DNA of 64,000 nucleotides from Veillonella seminalis. GTDB lineage: Bacteria > Bacillota > Negativicutes > Veillonellales > Veillonellaceae. The DNA lies in contig NZ_RQUZ01000004.1 in the NCBI RefSeq assembly GCF_003992065.1, forward strand, positions 108,057 through 172,056, read 5' to 3'. The notes below the pieces were generated by a model. That model ran no database searches. It saw only the letters and a program-made list of their open reading frames with translations, and was not told where the DNA came from. The position numbers and the translations under genes are program-made. This document shows positions 45,884 to 54,825 of this stretch, piece after piece. Numbering within the stretch: position 1 is the stretch's first letter; every line of letters starts with the position of its first letter.

Positions 45884-46333
45884 ATGATGCGATTAAAACA
45901 GTGGCTACGCCCTTTATTACTTGGCCTCGCAGTACAGCTTTTTGTCACCATGATGCCCAATACGGCTTTGGCGTCTTGGCTGAATTTTGGAGACATGTAT
46001 GCAGGCGCAACTTCAGAAGGGCTTATTCTATCAGATAGCTTATTGTCATTAAACGGGCAAAGTGTAACGATGCAAGGTTATATGGCTCCACCTTTAAAAC
46101 CGAGCATCAACTTCTTTGTACTCACCGAAACACCTATGTCCATCTGTCCCTTCTGCTCGACTGATGCAGATTGGCCTAGTGATATTGTAGTCGTTTATAT
46201 GGACGATTCCGTAACGGCCTTACCTTATGATCAGGATATTACCGTAACGGGACAATTGGAAGTAGGCAGCTACGTTGACGGCGAAACAGGCTTTGTAAGT
46301 CTTGTTCGACTCCGCGGTGCTGAGGTTAATTAG
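45884..46333 (+). CDS. Secreted DUF3299-like protein
   Basis: 149 residues with a signal peptide (1-30, ending NTALA). Features shared with DUF3299 proteins are the segment SVTMQGYMAPPLKP and a cysteine pair in MSICPFCSTDADWP. It starts 27 bases after phoA and ends one base before the ABC ATPase start. In other bacteria DUF3299 proteins occur beside similar ABC exporters, some of them zinc-regulated, which supports a metal-related role, but the function is not established. Confidence 0.6.
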   Translation: MMRLKQWLRPLLLGLAVQLFVTMMPNTALASWLNFGDMYAGATSEGLILSDSLLSLNGQSVTMQGYMAPPLKPSINFFVLTETPMSICPFCSTDADWPSDIVVVYMDDSVTALPYDQDITVTGQLEVGSYVDGETGFVSLVRLRGAEVN

Positions 46334-46334
46334 T

Positions 46335-47006
46335 ATGTTGACGATTCAAAATCTGACCCGTCAATTCCCCGACGGCGACACCATGATTACCGTATTGGAC
46401 TTACCTGCCTTTGAAGCGCCTACCGGTAGTCAATGGTGCCTGACCGGGGTTAGCGGCAGTGGCAAATCCACCTTACTCCAGTGCATAGCCGGACTCCTAC
46501 AACCGACTACGGGCACAATTCAGGCGGATGATGTCAATTTGATCGAAATCAGCTCAAAAGAACTCGATCATTGGCGTGGTCAACAAGTTGGTTATATTTT
46601 TCAAGACTTCAATCTGCTCAGTTTTTTAACAGCCGAAGAAAATATTATAAGCGGTGCCTTCTTTGCCAATCGTTTTACGCACAAAGAGATGACGGACGAA
46701 GCAGTAAAGCTCATGGATATCATGGGCCTTACCAATCTCCGCCACAAAAAGCCGACCCAATTGAGTAAAGGTGAGCAACAACGCGTGGCTATCGCCCGTG
46801 CGCTTATAAAAAAACCTTCCCTACTGTTAGCCGATGAACCGACAGCCAGTCTTGATGCTGCCAACAGTGCCATCGTTATTGACTTACTGCGCAACTACAG
46901 CACGGAAGCTAATGCCACTTTACTGATTGCCAGTCATGAAACGACTATTATTTCTCAGTTCACTAATCAATTACATTTTACAAAGCGAGGTTCTCATGAT
47001 TCGTAA
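46335..47006 (+). CDS. ABC transporter ATP-binding protein (LolD/MacB type)
   Basis: 223 residues. Walker A GVSGSGKSTLLQC, FIFQDFNLLSFLTAEENI-like insert (YIFQDFNLLSFLTAEENI), signature LSKGEQQRVAIARAL, Walker B LLLADEPTASLD and H-loop ASHET are present. The ATG at 46335 starts right after the upstream stop. The gene overlaps the permease start by 11 bases. It pairs with the next gene. Confidence 0.9.
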   Translation: MLTIQNLTRQFPDGDTMITVLDLPAFEAPTGSQWCLTGVSGSGKSTLLQCIAGLLQPTTGTIQADDVNLIEISSKELDHWRGQQVGYIFQDFNLLSFLTAEENIISGAFFANRFTHKEMTDEAVKLMDIMGLTNLRHKKPTQLSKGEQQRVAIARALIKKPSLLLADEPTASLDAANSAIVIDLLRNYSTEANATLLIASHETTIISQFTNQLHFTKRGSHDS

Positions 47007-48192
47007 AATAGCCTGGCAGCAACTCTGGTCCAAACCTCTAACCACGTCGCTCCTGCTTCTTGTCATGGCCTTGGCAGTTGCATTAAGTGTATTGGTAGTT
47101 TCTTTGGGTAGCGGATTGCAGCGTGGACTCATCGCCGCGACCGAACCATTTACCCTACTCGTAGGCTCTCCCGGAAGCAGCCAACAATTTGTACTTAACA
47201 CAGTCTTTCTCCAAGACAAACCACTGGCCAACATCAGTTACCAAGAGGTTACTCAATTACGTGCCAATTCAAAATTAGTAAAACAAGCCATACCTTTAGC
47301 TTTTGGCGATAGTGTAAAAGGATATCGTCTGGTTGGTACCGAACCTGAAATTTTTACCGTACGAGCAGATAACACTAAACCGGAATGGTTGCGCCTCTCA
47401 TCGGGCCGCCCGCTCCAAACCCCTTTTGAAGCAGTTATCGGCCAAGATGTGGCAAAACAATTAGGTCTCAACCTCGGTGATACCTTCAAATCTACACATG
47501 GCACCTTAGCCAAAGGTAAAGAACATCCGGAGGAATCGTTTACGGTCGTCGGTATATTAGCCGATACCGGCGGCCCTTATAATCAAGCGATTCTGACTCC
47601 CATCGAAAGTATTTGGCAACTCCATGCACACGGTAAAGACCTTTCTGAGAAAGGCGATGTTACCGCTATCATGGTAGAACCGGTAGGATTCGGACAAGCC
47701 TACACCTTAGCCGCCCAATTTGTCAAACGTAAAGATGCCCAACTCGTATTCCCCGCCCAAGTCATTACCCAACTCTTCAACCTCATGGGGCGCGGTGAAA
47801 AAGTTTGGCAGCCTATCGGTTACTTATTAATCGGACTTGCCATGGCCGTTGTTTTGGTAACTGCCTATTTGGCAACGGTGAATCGACTCCGCGATTACGC
47901 CATCTTAAAAGCGCTCGGCACAACACAAAAACAGCTGTACAGTATTTTGATTCAGCAAACGTCCTACGTTATAGGCCTGGGCGCACTCTTTGGCTGGCTC
48001 ATGGGCTTCGGTGCTTACATCGGCCTCGCCCATGCATTAAATACCAGTTCAGCAGTCATTATGCCGCTGGCTATCTCCTCAGCGTCTGTGCAACTCACCC
48101 TCCTTTGCATAGTCGTAGGCCTTGCGGTCAGCCTCTTACCGGTGTACGCATTCCACCGGAAGGCAAAACAATTACACGATGTAATGAATTAA
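46996..48192 (+). CDS. ABC transporter permease (FtsX/MacB type)
   Basis: 398 residues starting MIRKIAWQQLWSKPLT. One N-terminal helix, an extracytoplasmic domain (about 50-270) and three C-terminal helices containing RLRDYAILKALGTTQKQLY, the FtsX-type coupling motif. GAGG precedes the ATG; the longer frame from 46927 lies inside the ATPase gene. There is no adaptor gene nearby, unlike in the MacAB-like operon at 5811-8930. Confidence 0.88.
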   Translation: MIRKIAWQQLWSKPLTTSLLLLVMALAVALSVLVVSLGSGLQRGLIAATEPFTLLVGSPGSSQQFVLNTVFLQDKPLANISYQEVTQLRANSKLVKQAIPLAFGDSVKGYRLVGTEPEIFTVRADNTKPEWLRLSSGRPLQTPFEAVIGQDVAKQLGLNLGDTFKSTHGTLAKGKEHPEESFTVVGILADTGGPYNQAILTPIESIWQLHAHGKDLSEKGDVTAIMVEPVGFGQAYTLAAQFVKRKDAQLVFPAQVITQLFNLMGRGEKVWQPIGYLLIGLAMAVVLVTAYLATVNRLRDYAILKALGTTQKQLYSILIQQTSYVIGLGALFGWLMGFGAYIGLAHALNTSSAVIMPLAISSASVQLTLLCIVVGLAVSLLPVYAFHRKAKQLHDVMN

Positions 48193-48222
48193 CACACGTT
48201 TTACACAATCTCACCTACGCAG

Positions 48223-48272
48223 AAAGGGATATATCACGAGAACCGGCCGTTCGTCGTTGATATATCCCTTTT
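48223..48272 (+). terminator. Terminator of the phoA-ABC cluster
   Basis: AAAGGGATATATCA (48223-48236) pairs perfectly with TGATATATCCCTTT, followed by TTGTATT. Confidence 0.8.
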
Positions 48273-48295
48273 GTATTACAAAAAATTTTCAGCAA

Positions 48296-48322
48296 AAAAG
48301 GGCGTTACTTTAGCGCCCTTTT
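48296..48322. terminator. Second hairpin terminator between converging genes
   Basis: AAAAGGGCG and CGCCCTTTT form a short stem with A- and T-runs on both sides. It can stop the minus-strand transcript of the DnaA-like gene. Confidence 0.75.
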
Positions 48323-48380
48323 GTATGCATAAGATCTTATTTATTTTCTAAAAGCTTATTTTTCTGCATGTATTAAACTT

Positions 48381-48890
48381 TTATTTTACTACTACAAAAG
48401 CACCGCTGCTTACGAGTTCAGCCAAAGCCGGTAAAACTAAGGCTTCATACGTTTCCGGTTCCTGAGTCATCGTAAATACAACCTGACGATTATTGCGCAC
48501 CAGACCTTCAAATAAACGCAATAAACCGCGTTGCACTGTTTCGTCCGCTTCACGCACTACATAGTCAAATTCGCTGACTAAGAGCATATCGATACGCACA
48601 AATTCTTCCATAAAATCAGCTACATAGCCATAAGTTACACTATCGATATAGGCCTCAGCCAAGCCCTGACCGGTAAACTCTTTAATTACCAAATTAGGAG
48701 TGATGTCCAACGATTCACGTTTTACGATCTCCCCTACATTTTCCATCTTCTCGACAGTGCCTACTACAACGAGCGGGTTGTGTTCTTCCGCACCTAATGC
48801 CGTAGCTACCGTGTCAAAGGTATGACGGGCATCAGCCTTAACGATAGTATCGGTTTTCTTTAAAATATCAGTATGTATTGTTTCTTTCAT
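48381..48890 (-). CDS. Small DnaA domain III-like protein without ATP-binding motifs
   Basis: 169 residues from the ATG at 48890 (AAGGAG upstream). By eye it follows the first part of the DnaA AAA+ domain: HTFDTVATA (23-31; DnaA YTFDNFV), NPLVVVGTVEKMENV (38-52; DnaA NPLFIYGGVGLGKTHL), EFTGQGLAEAYIDSV and VRIDMLLVSEFDYV (DnaA VDVLLIDDIQFL), then QRGLLRLFEGLVRNNRQVVF. Walker A lysine, Walker B aspartates and the arginine finger are all replaced. There is no DNA-binding domain. It may be an inactive DnaA paralogue acting on replication initiation. This homology is a manual reading and is not proven. Confidence 0.55.
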   Translation of the reverse strand: MKETIHTDILKKTDTIVKADARHTFDTVATALGAEEHNPLVVVGTVEKMENVGEIVKRESLDITPNLVIKEFTGQGLAEAYIDSVTYGYVADFMEEFVRIDMLLVSEFDYVVREADETVQRGLLRLFEGLVRNNRQVVFTMTQEPETYEALVLPALAELVSSGAFVVVK

Positions 48891-49070
48891 TCTATATCTC
48901 CTTGCATATTCTATCATAAATTATATAGTTATCTTTATTGTGAATTATTATCACTACTGTATATTATAACAGAAAATTCCGTTTCTTTATAACAATAAAA
49001 AATGAGTCTGTCTCATAATTGAAAAAAACATTCAAAATAATAACACTCACACTTATCTGAACACAGAAAA

Positions 49071-49101
49071 ATCGGCAACCGAAAACTATTCGGTTGCCGA
49101 T
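49071..49101 (-). terminator. Terminator after the small basic protein gene
   Basis: ATCGGCAACCGAA and TTCGGTTGCCGAT form a perfect 13-bp stem, followed on the minus strand by TTTTTCTG. Nothing else is visible in 48918-49221. Confidence 0.8.
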
Positions 49102-49221
49102 AGTCCTTATACCTATCCATTACATTGTCTAGGAAAATTAGAAGTAGGAATAACAATCTGCTTATCTAATAACATACCGATGAGCAAATATGTTCGGACT
49201 CTCCCCAGTCCTTAACTGACA

Positions 49222-49401
49222 CTACTTAATTTTTGCTGCTAAAGCCGCTGCTTCAGTACGTTTACGAATTGCGTCAATTAAAGGCTTAACTTCCAAAAAT
49301 TCTGCATCCGTTAAACGGAATGTACGACCCTTGCGGTCGAATAATGATTTTTTGCGACCTGCGCCAGCGCGTTTGCCGCCCCACTTGTTACTTTTCATCA
49401 T
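49222..49401 (-). CDS. Small basic protein with GGKRAGAGRKK motif
   Basis: 59 residues. It opens MMKSNKWGGKRAGAGRKKSL, a glycine/basic motif seen at the start of many small phage-like and plasmid-borne DNA-associated proteins, then TFRLTDAEFLEVKPLIDAIRKR, a likely helix. GGGAGG lies six bases before the ATG. It is monocistronic with its own terminator. Function unknown. DNA binding is a guess from charge and motif. Confidence 0.6.
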   Translation of the reverse strand: MMKSNKWGGKRAGAGRKKSLFDRKGRTFRLTDAEFLEVKPLIDAIRKRTEAAALAAKIK

Positions 49402-49679
49402 AACGATCCTCCCTTGAGAAATGCGTAACACTGCCATGCAAAAAAATAACTATTCTTCTCTGTTTCTAGTATATACTATTCAAGCGACAAAATTCAATAT
49501 TTTATTTCATGTATACCTTAAACTTTTTCAAATTGTTTATATCTTTCAAAGGTATAAATCAAATTTCTTGTTTATACGGCGTATTTTATCAAAATAAGCC
49601 GAATGGAGTATCCAAAAAATAAATTATTTTTAATTATGTCCGAATTCCAAAGTATTATAATTTTATTTTATAAAAATTT

Positions 49680-49702
49680 AATACCTTAAAATCGAAGGTA
49701 TT
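49680..49702 (-). terminator. Weak hairpin after the ABC-F gene
   Basis: AATACCTT and AAGGTATT form a short stem followed on the minus strand by AAATTTTTAT. The rest of 49438-49814 is very AT-rich and shows no gene. Confidence 0.45.
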
Positions 49703-49814
49703 ACTATAAAAATTATAACATCATTTTTTTAGTATCGCCTGATTTAAATCTTTTTTATAGTATCACTCGCCAAAATTAATTTTATATTAAACTTCGACAC
49801 AATCGATTTTTATG

Positions 49815-51788
49815 TTACCGCTCAGCGAGCATTAACCACCGTTCTGTTTTAGCATCCAATTTGGCAGCTACATCAGCTCGTTCCGCCATCGTCTTTGACA
49901 TGGCTTCGTAATCGCCGCCCGCCTGATTAAGCATAGCGTCATAAGCTTTTAATAAGCCTTCCAGCTCCGAAATATCAAGCTCCAATTGAGCAAGCTCCGC
50001 CTGTTCCGCCTTTGTAAGCGGTTTAGATGCGGTCGGAGCCCCTTCTGCTTCAATATGAGTATCATTAGTCGTCTTAGAGCTCTGAACGCCCTCAGAGGCA
50101 ATTTTCGCCGTTTCTTTTGACGATTCAGGCTGCGCGTCGGTTGCTTGATGACCGACTGCACCGCTATTTAATTTACCGCCGGCCAACACACCGATGCCAT
50201 TTTGTGCTTCCGTTTCATCCAACATATCGCGATATTCCGAATAAGCGCCATGGACGATTTCAATTTGCCCGTTCCCCTTAAACACGAATAATTTATCCAC
50301 AACGCGGTCCAAGAAGTAACGATCATGGCAAACCGTAATGACAATGCCGCTGAAGGAATCTAAAAAGTCTTCCAGGACTTCCAAGGTAGGAATATCCAAA
50401 TCATTGGTCGGTTCGTCTAATAAGAGCACATTAGGGGCACTCATGAGGAGTTTTAACAAATAGAGGCGTCGTTTTTCACCGCCCGATAATTTGCGAATCG
50501 GCACGCCGTGTAATTCCGGCGTAAAGAGGAAACGTTCCAAAATCTGGCCGGCACTCAATGTGCTGCCATCGGCCAACACCATGTAGCGATGGTCTTCACG
50601 AATGTAGTCCAATACCCGTTGGTCCTCATCAAATACGGGTAATTCTTGCGTAAAATGCGCTATCCGGACCGTTTCACCGCGTCCGAGGGTTCCTGCATCC
50701 GGTTCAAACTGTCCGTCCAATAAGCCCATAAATGTGGATTTGCCGATACCGTTCGGTCCCACGATACCGATGCGGTCATGTCGCACCACATGGTAGGTGA
50801 AATCTTTAACAATCGGAATATCGCCGCGACTGAATGTCAGATGCTCTATGTCAAAAATCGTCTTGCCCAAACGACTCTTAAGGGCAATCGGATCTAACGT
50901 ATCGGTGCGTCGCGCCACATCTTGCGCTTTTAACGTTTCATAACGCTGCAAACGGGCTTTTTGCTTCGTCGAACGTGCTTGTGCTCCGCGACGTACCCAA
51001 GCGAGTTCTCGTTTTAAGAACTGATGACGTTTTTCCGCCGTAGCCGCTTCCCGCTCTTCTCGATCCGCCTTTAAAGTTAAGAACGTTTCATACGTCCCTT
51101 CATAGCTGTAAAAATGACGGTCGGACAATTCTAAAATTTCATCGCTCAAAGCGTCCAGAAAATAGCGGTCATGCGTACTGATTACAAGACCGCCTTTGCG
51201 GCCTAAGAGATATTTTTCAAGCCATTCGATACTGGCTTCGTCCAAATGGTTAGTCGGTTCATCGAGAAGCAGTAAATCACTGGGATATAACAAGGCCTGA
51301 CCTAAGGCCAAACGGCGTCGTTGACCACCGCTTAACTCTTTAGCCGGCCGCATCAAATCGGTGAATCCCAATTTTGTCAAAATTGTGCGGGCTTGCTGCT
51401 CAACCTGCCAGCCCCCTTCCGTATCCATACGGCTCAATAATTTCAAATGCTCGGGACTACCCGGATTCTGTTGGTCAATGCGTTCATATTCACGGACTAA
51501 TTTTAAAACCGGATGGTCCGCCAAAAATATATTTTCCAATAAGGATGCGTCTTCGTCAAATTCCGGTGCTTGCGGCAAATAATATACCGACGCCTTGCCA
51601 TTACGCAAAATCGTCCCTTTTTCCGGCTCGATAAGGCCCGCCAGCATGCGCATGAAGGTGGACTTACCGGTGCCGTTAACGCCAATTAAACCGATGCGTT
51701 TATTATCGGTAAAGGTCATGTTGGCATCTTCAAATAAGCGCCGCGTACCGTACGATTGGCTTACATCCTGCAGTGTTAACACGTTCAT
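49815..51788 (-). CDS. ABC-F family ATPase (Uup-like)
   Basis: 657 residues with two ABC domains and no membrane segments. Walker A: GVNGTGKST and GPNGIGKST. Signatures: LSGGQRRRLALGQALL and LSGGEKRRLYLLKLL. Walker B: LLLLDEPTNHLDE and VLLLDEPTNDLDI. The inter-domain linker is at about 240-300. A variable region rich in Ser, Glu and Ala precedes a C-terminal coiled-coil (LTKAEQAELAQLELDISELE), as in Uup. ABC-F proteins act on ribosomes; Uup-type ones also affect DNA recombination. AAAAGGA precedes the start. Confidence 0.9.
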   Translation of the reverse strand: MNVLTLQDVSQSYGTRRLFEDANMTFTDNKRIGLIGVNGTGKSTFMRMLAGLIEPEKGTILRNGKASVYYLPQAPEFDEDASLLENIFLADHPVLKLVREYERIDQQNPGSPEHLKLLSRMDTEGGWQVEQQARTILTKLGFTDLMRPAKELSGGQRRRLALGQALLYPSDLLLLDEPTNHLDEASIEWLEKYLLGRKGGLVISTHDRYFLDALSDEILELSDRHFYSYEGTYETFLTLKADREEREAATAEKRHQFLKRELAWVRRGAQARSTKQKARLQRYETLKAQDVARRTDTLDPIALKSRLGKTIFDIEHLTFSRGDIPIVKDFTYHVVRHDRIGIVGPNGIGKSTFMGLLDGQFEPDAGTLGRGETVRIAHFTQELPVFDEDQRVLDYIREDHRYMVLADGSTLSAGQILERFLFTPELHGVPIRKLSGGEKRRLYLLKLLMSAPNVLLLDEPTNDLDIPTLEVLEDFLDSFSGIVITVCHDRYFLDRVVDKLFVFKGNGQIEIVHGAYSEYRDMLDETEAQNGIGVLAGGKLNSGAVGHQATDAQPESSKETAKIASEGVQSSKTTNDTHIEAEGAPTASKPLTKAEQAELAQLELDISELEGLLKAYDAMLNQAGGDYEAMSKTMAERADVAAKLDAKTERWLMLAER

Positions 51789-52011
51789 ATCGTTCTAATC
51801 CTTTTCAATAATCATGGCAACTGTTATTAACTTCTATATAACTCAGTTGCGCCAATGATTTTCATCAATATTAATTCATCTTAATTGTCTATGCTTATTA
51901 TACCGCATACAGCCCGCTTTACCAAACATCCCCGGTATGACCTACCGCTTTGATTATGATTAAATGCCGATTATCTTCCTCTACCGATTGTTATTTTAAT
52001 TATGAAAAAAA

Positions 52012-52057
52012 AATAATGATTCCCATTATTGACATTGGTAATTTTATCAGTTATGAT
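52012..52057 (+). promoter_or_regulatory. Promoter with Fur-like box upstream of the DUF4198 gene
   Basis: TTGACA (52029-52034), 17 bases, TATGAT (52052-52057). An imperfect palindrome AATAATGAT-T-CCCATTATT (52012-52030) overlaps the -35 and matches 14 of 19 positions of the classic Fur consensus by my count. Regulation by Fur or a relative (Zur) is likely but unproven. Confidence 0.55.
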
Positions 52058-52141
52058 AAGAATAATATGAATGCATTTTTAGTATGAAAGCATTCACATT
52101 AGGTATTAGGTATTTTTAGTATTTTTTAAGGAGTGTGTTCT

Positions 52142-52888
52142 ATGATTCGAAGTAAATTAGTTAAAGCCACCGCCTCATTATGTGCCGCCGCTCTTTTAAC
52201 AACTGCTGCGGTAAGTGTTACCTCGGCCCACGGCCTTTGGGTGGGTCCCCGCCTTGACCAAATCCAGTTAATTCTCGGCGAAGGCCCTGTAGACAATGCG
52301 TATCAGCCAAGTATGGTTGAATCTTTAATCGGCTACACTAAGGATTACCAACCGGTAGCGATTCCGCAACAAAATTTTGCCGACCATGTGACTATTTCGC
52401 CAAGTGAAAATACAAGCGTAGCGGTTGTTGTCTTCGATTACGGCTATTGGTCCGTGGACAGTCAGAAAAAAGTACATAATGCCCCAATGAAGGATGTGCC
52501 GGGTGCTATTAAAGGAACCCATGCCATTAAATACAGCATTAACTACCTGGGTAAAGTGGGAACCCCTAAAGCTATTCCGAATATTCCATATCAAATCGTG
52601 CCCTTAGTGGATCCTACGCAACTCAATGTCGGTGATATTTTACCGGTTCAAGTATTGCATGAAGGACGGCCAATGCCAAATGTGGAAATTATTCCGGATT
52701 TAATTAATCACCATACCGTCGTTGAAAAAACCGACGTAGACGGCAAAGCCTACTTACCTGTCCGCAACGGCAGCGTGAATGTTATCGGCGTTGAACTCGC
52801 CTTCCCATATCCTCAATCGGACGGTCTTGCTACGCAGGATAAAATCTTTACCAGCCTAAGCTTCACCTTGTATCCGCAAGAAGACTAA
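52142..52888 (+). CDS. Secreted DUF4198-like protein, probable metal-uptake component
   Basis: 248 residues. A signal peptide ends at VTSA (residue 29), so the mature protein would start with His30 (HGLWVGP). An N-terminal His exposed by signal cleavage is a hallmark of DUF4198/NikK-like periplasmic metal-binding proteins. The C-terminal part (PVQVLHEGRPMPNVEIIPD and TDVDGKAYLPV) fits the family's beta-sandwich repeat. AAGGAG lies eight bases before the ATG. It is monocistronic behind a Fur-like box. Substrate (nickel, cobalt, iron or zinc) is not known. Confidence 0.7.
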   Translation: MIRSKLVKATASLCAAALLTTAAVSVTSAHGLWVGPRLDQIQLILGEGPVDNAYQPSMVESLIGYTKDYQPVAIPQQNFADHVTISPSENTSVAVVVFDYGYWSVDSQKKVHNAPMKDVPGAIKGTHAIKYSINYLGKVGTPKAIPNIPYQIVPLVDPTQLNVGDILPVQVLHEGRPMPNVEIIPDLINHHTVVEKTDVDGKAYLPVRNGSVNVIGVELAFPYPQSDGLATQDKIFTSLSFTLYPQED

Positions 52889-52965
52889 GTCTATTATTTG
52901 CTGTCACGACAAATAATGGCAATGGTAGACAACATGTAATACTGCTTTCTGCTACCCTCCTCAAC

Positions 52966-53025
52966 AAAAATGGACTGTAACTGAAATATGAGTCAAAACG
53001 CTCAATTTCGTTACAGTCCATTTTT
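52966..53025. terminator. Bidirectional terminator
   Basis: AAAAATGGACTGTAAC pairs perfectly with GTTACAGTCCATTTTT. It lies between two converging genes and carries A- and T-runs. Confidence 0.85.
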
Positions 53026-53079
53026 AATTACTTGATTATATTTCGGGCTACAGACTTATACATTTAAACCCGCTTTGGA

Positions 53080-53412
53080 TTAGTTTAGGCTATCGTCATA
53101 ACGAGCCATATTTTCTTGCCGAATATCTTTCAACACCGCAAGTAATTCGTCCGTATCTTCTACGCGAGTAAACAATTCACCAAAGTATTCAGAATCTTCT
53201 ACTGTCACACTCCACTGAAACGAATCAATTTCATCATATAGGTTAAAAATAATCGGTTCCTTCAACGAAGTCGGCACACCACCGTCTTCATCGGTAATGG
53301 TAGCATAATCACCATCATCATCAATCTGATAAAATAATGTTTCCCGATCGTCAATCTCAACTAATTCAAAACCTAAATTCTCATAAAACGATTCCAGCGC
53401 GTCGCCGTCCAT
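53080..53412 (-). CDS. Acidic hypothetical protein
   Basis: 110 residues, very acidic (for example QIDDDGDYATITDEDGG). No signal peptide or membrane segment. Alternating strands and helices are likely. It resembles small acidic DUF1292-type proteins only loosely. AAAGGAGG precedes the ATG. It is not clearly linked to a neighbour. Function unknown. Confidence 0.65.
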   Translation of the reverse strand: MDGDALESFYENLGFELVEIDDRETLFYQIDDDGDYATITDEDGGVPTSLKEPIIFNLYDEIDSFQWSVTVEDSEYFGELFTRVEDTDELLAVLKDIRQENMARYDDSLN

Positions 53413-53478
53413 ACGAATCCTCCTTTAATACAAAACCTCAATCCCTTTCGGGATGTTTAGTCCATTGTACAAAAATTT

Positions 53479-54651
53479 CTAAAGCTTCGCAAGAGACTTT
53501 TTAACATCGCCAACAGACATATTAACATCACCGACAGGCTTCTTACGCTCATCTAACAACCCCTGAACTGCTCTGACAATATTGGCTGCCCCATCCAGTT
53601 TCCAATGCAATTCCTCGCGTGACATCTCATGCAGCCGTTCCGGATTACTTAATAAACCGGTCACTACACCATGCAAATCATGAATGTCTCGCACCCAACG
53701 GGCAAAGCCCTGTTGTTCAAAAAAGGCTGCATTCCCTTCTTCTTGTCCCGGAATAGCGCTGAAGAAAACCATCGGTACGCCAACCGTAACGGCTTCCATA
53801 CAGGTTAAGCCGCCCGGTTTGGTAACCAACATGGCCGCTTCCCGCATCAATTTGGCAACTTCCAAGGTATAGCCGTATATCGTCGTAGGGGTGCGCAAGT
53901 TTTTACGCATGCTCATAAGCCCTTCGTAAAGCTCCGCATTGCGCCCGGTAATAACGATGAGCTCATCAATACCGGATACTTCGTCTAAATGTTGCAGTGC
54001 CGATTCTACACAACCGAGGCCGAGACCACCGCCCATAATAAGAACCTTAACCGGATACGCATGTTTATACTCGGTTAAACGATGTTCATAAAAAGTACGG
54101 CGAACCGGAATTCCCGTAATCGTAATCTTATTTGCCGGAATGCCGGCCTTACATAATTCATCCACCATCGAAGTGGTACCTACAAAATAGGCATCAATCT
54201 GTTTATACACCCAGAATTGATGTACTTGAAAATCCGTAATTACAGCTACCAAAGGTACATCAATTAAATGCTGGCGTTTTAAAATACAAGCCGCCCCACA
54301 GGGAAAAGGATGCGTAAAGATAATAATATCCGGTTTTTCCCGATTAATCAGTTTTAACATACGACGTTTCAACATCCACGACAACGCCGTCTGTGCGGTG
54401 CTGCCTTTTTTATCCCCTTGTGACATACGATAAATAACATCATACATCATAGGGAACACATCAATCATTTTAATATACGTTTCTTTAATCAAATTATCAA
54501 AAGAAAAACTGTTTGTATTTAAAAAATCTACATGGGTAATAATGGCATCAGGATTTTTCTGTGCCCAATACTCTTCAATGGCCCTGGCCGCTTGCGTATG
54601 ACCGGTCCCGATTGAAGCTGATACTATGAGTATTCGATCTGGCTTGCTCAT
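53479..54651 (-). CDS. MGDG synthase/UgtP-like glycosyltransferase
   Basis: 390 residues. The N-terminal domain opens ILIVSASIGTGHTQAARAIEEYW, the GxGH acceptor loop of MGDG synthase and MurG-like GT28 enzymes. The C-terminal domain has LIMGGGLGLGC and VTKPGGLTCMEAVTVGVP, the UDP-sugar-binding segment. It would add hexose to diacylglycerol or a related lipid at the inner membrane. The C-terminus carries a short duplicated VGDVNMS/VGDVKKS tail. AAGGAG precedes the ATG. Confidence 0.85.
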   Translation of the reverse strand: MSKPDRILIVSASIGTGHTQAARAIEEYWAQKNPDAIITHVDFLNTNSFSFDNLIKETYIKMIDVFPMMYDVIYRMSQGDKKGSTAQTALSWMLKRRMLKLINREKPDIIIFTHPFPCGAACILKRQHLIDVPLVAVITDFQVHQFWVYKQIDAYFVGTTSMVDELCKAGIPANKITITGIPVRRTFYEHRLTEYKHAYPVKVLIMGGGLGLGCVESALQHLDEVSGIDELIVITGRNAELYEGLMSMRKNLRTPTTIYGYTLEVAKLMREAAMLVTKPGGLTCMEAVTVGVPMVFFSAIPGQEEGNAAFFEQQGFARWVRDIHDLHGVVTGLLSNPERLHEMSREELHWKLDGAANIVRAVQGLLDERKKPVGDVNMSVGDVKKSLAKL

Positions 54652-54731
54652 AAATGTCTCCTTCCCTGTTGTTTTAATTATATCATATTTTCCTTGATGA
54701 ACAGCGGGAAAGAATGTAATTTTTGCATTAA

Positions 54732-54813
54732 AAAAAGAGACCCCCTTTTTACCTTAAGGTAACAGCTGCAGCCGTCTATTCAGACTCTGAAGCATCATGG
54801 GCGGTCTCTTTTA
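54732..54813 (-). terminator. Terminator after hup
   Basis: AAAAGAGACC and GGTCTCTTTT form a long-range stem with a structured 60-base loop. On the minus strand it ends in TTTTTTTAATG. Confidence 0.7.
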
Positions 54814-54825
54814 AAACCGGGCAAA

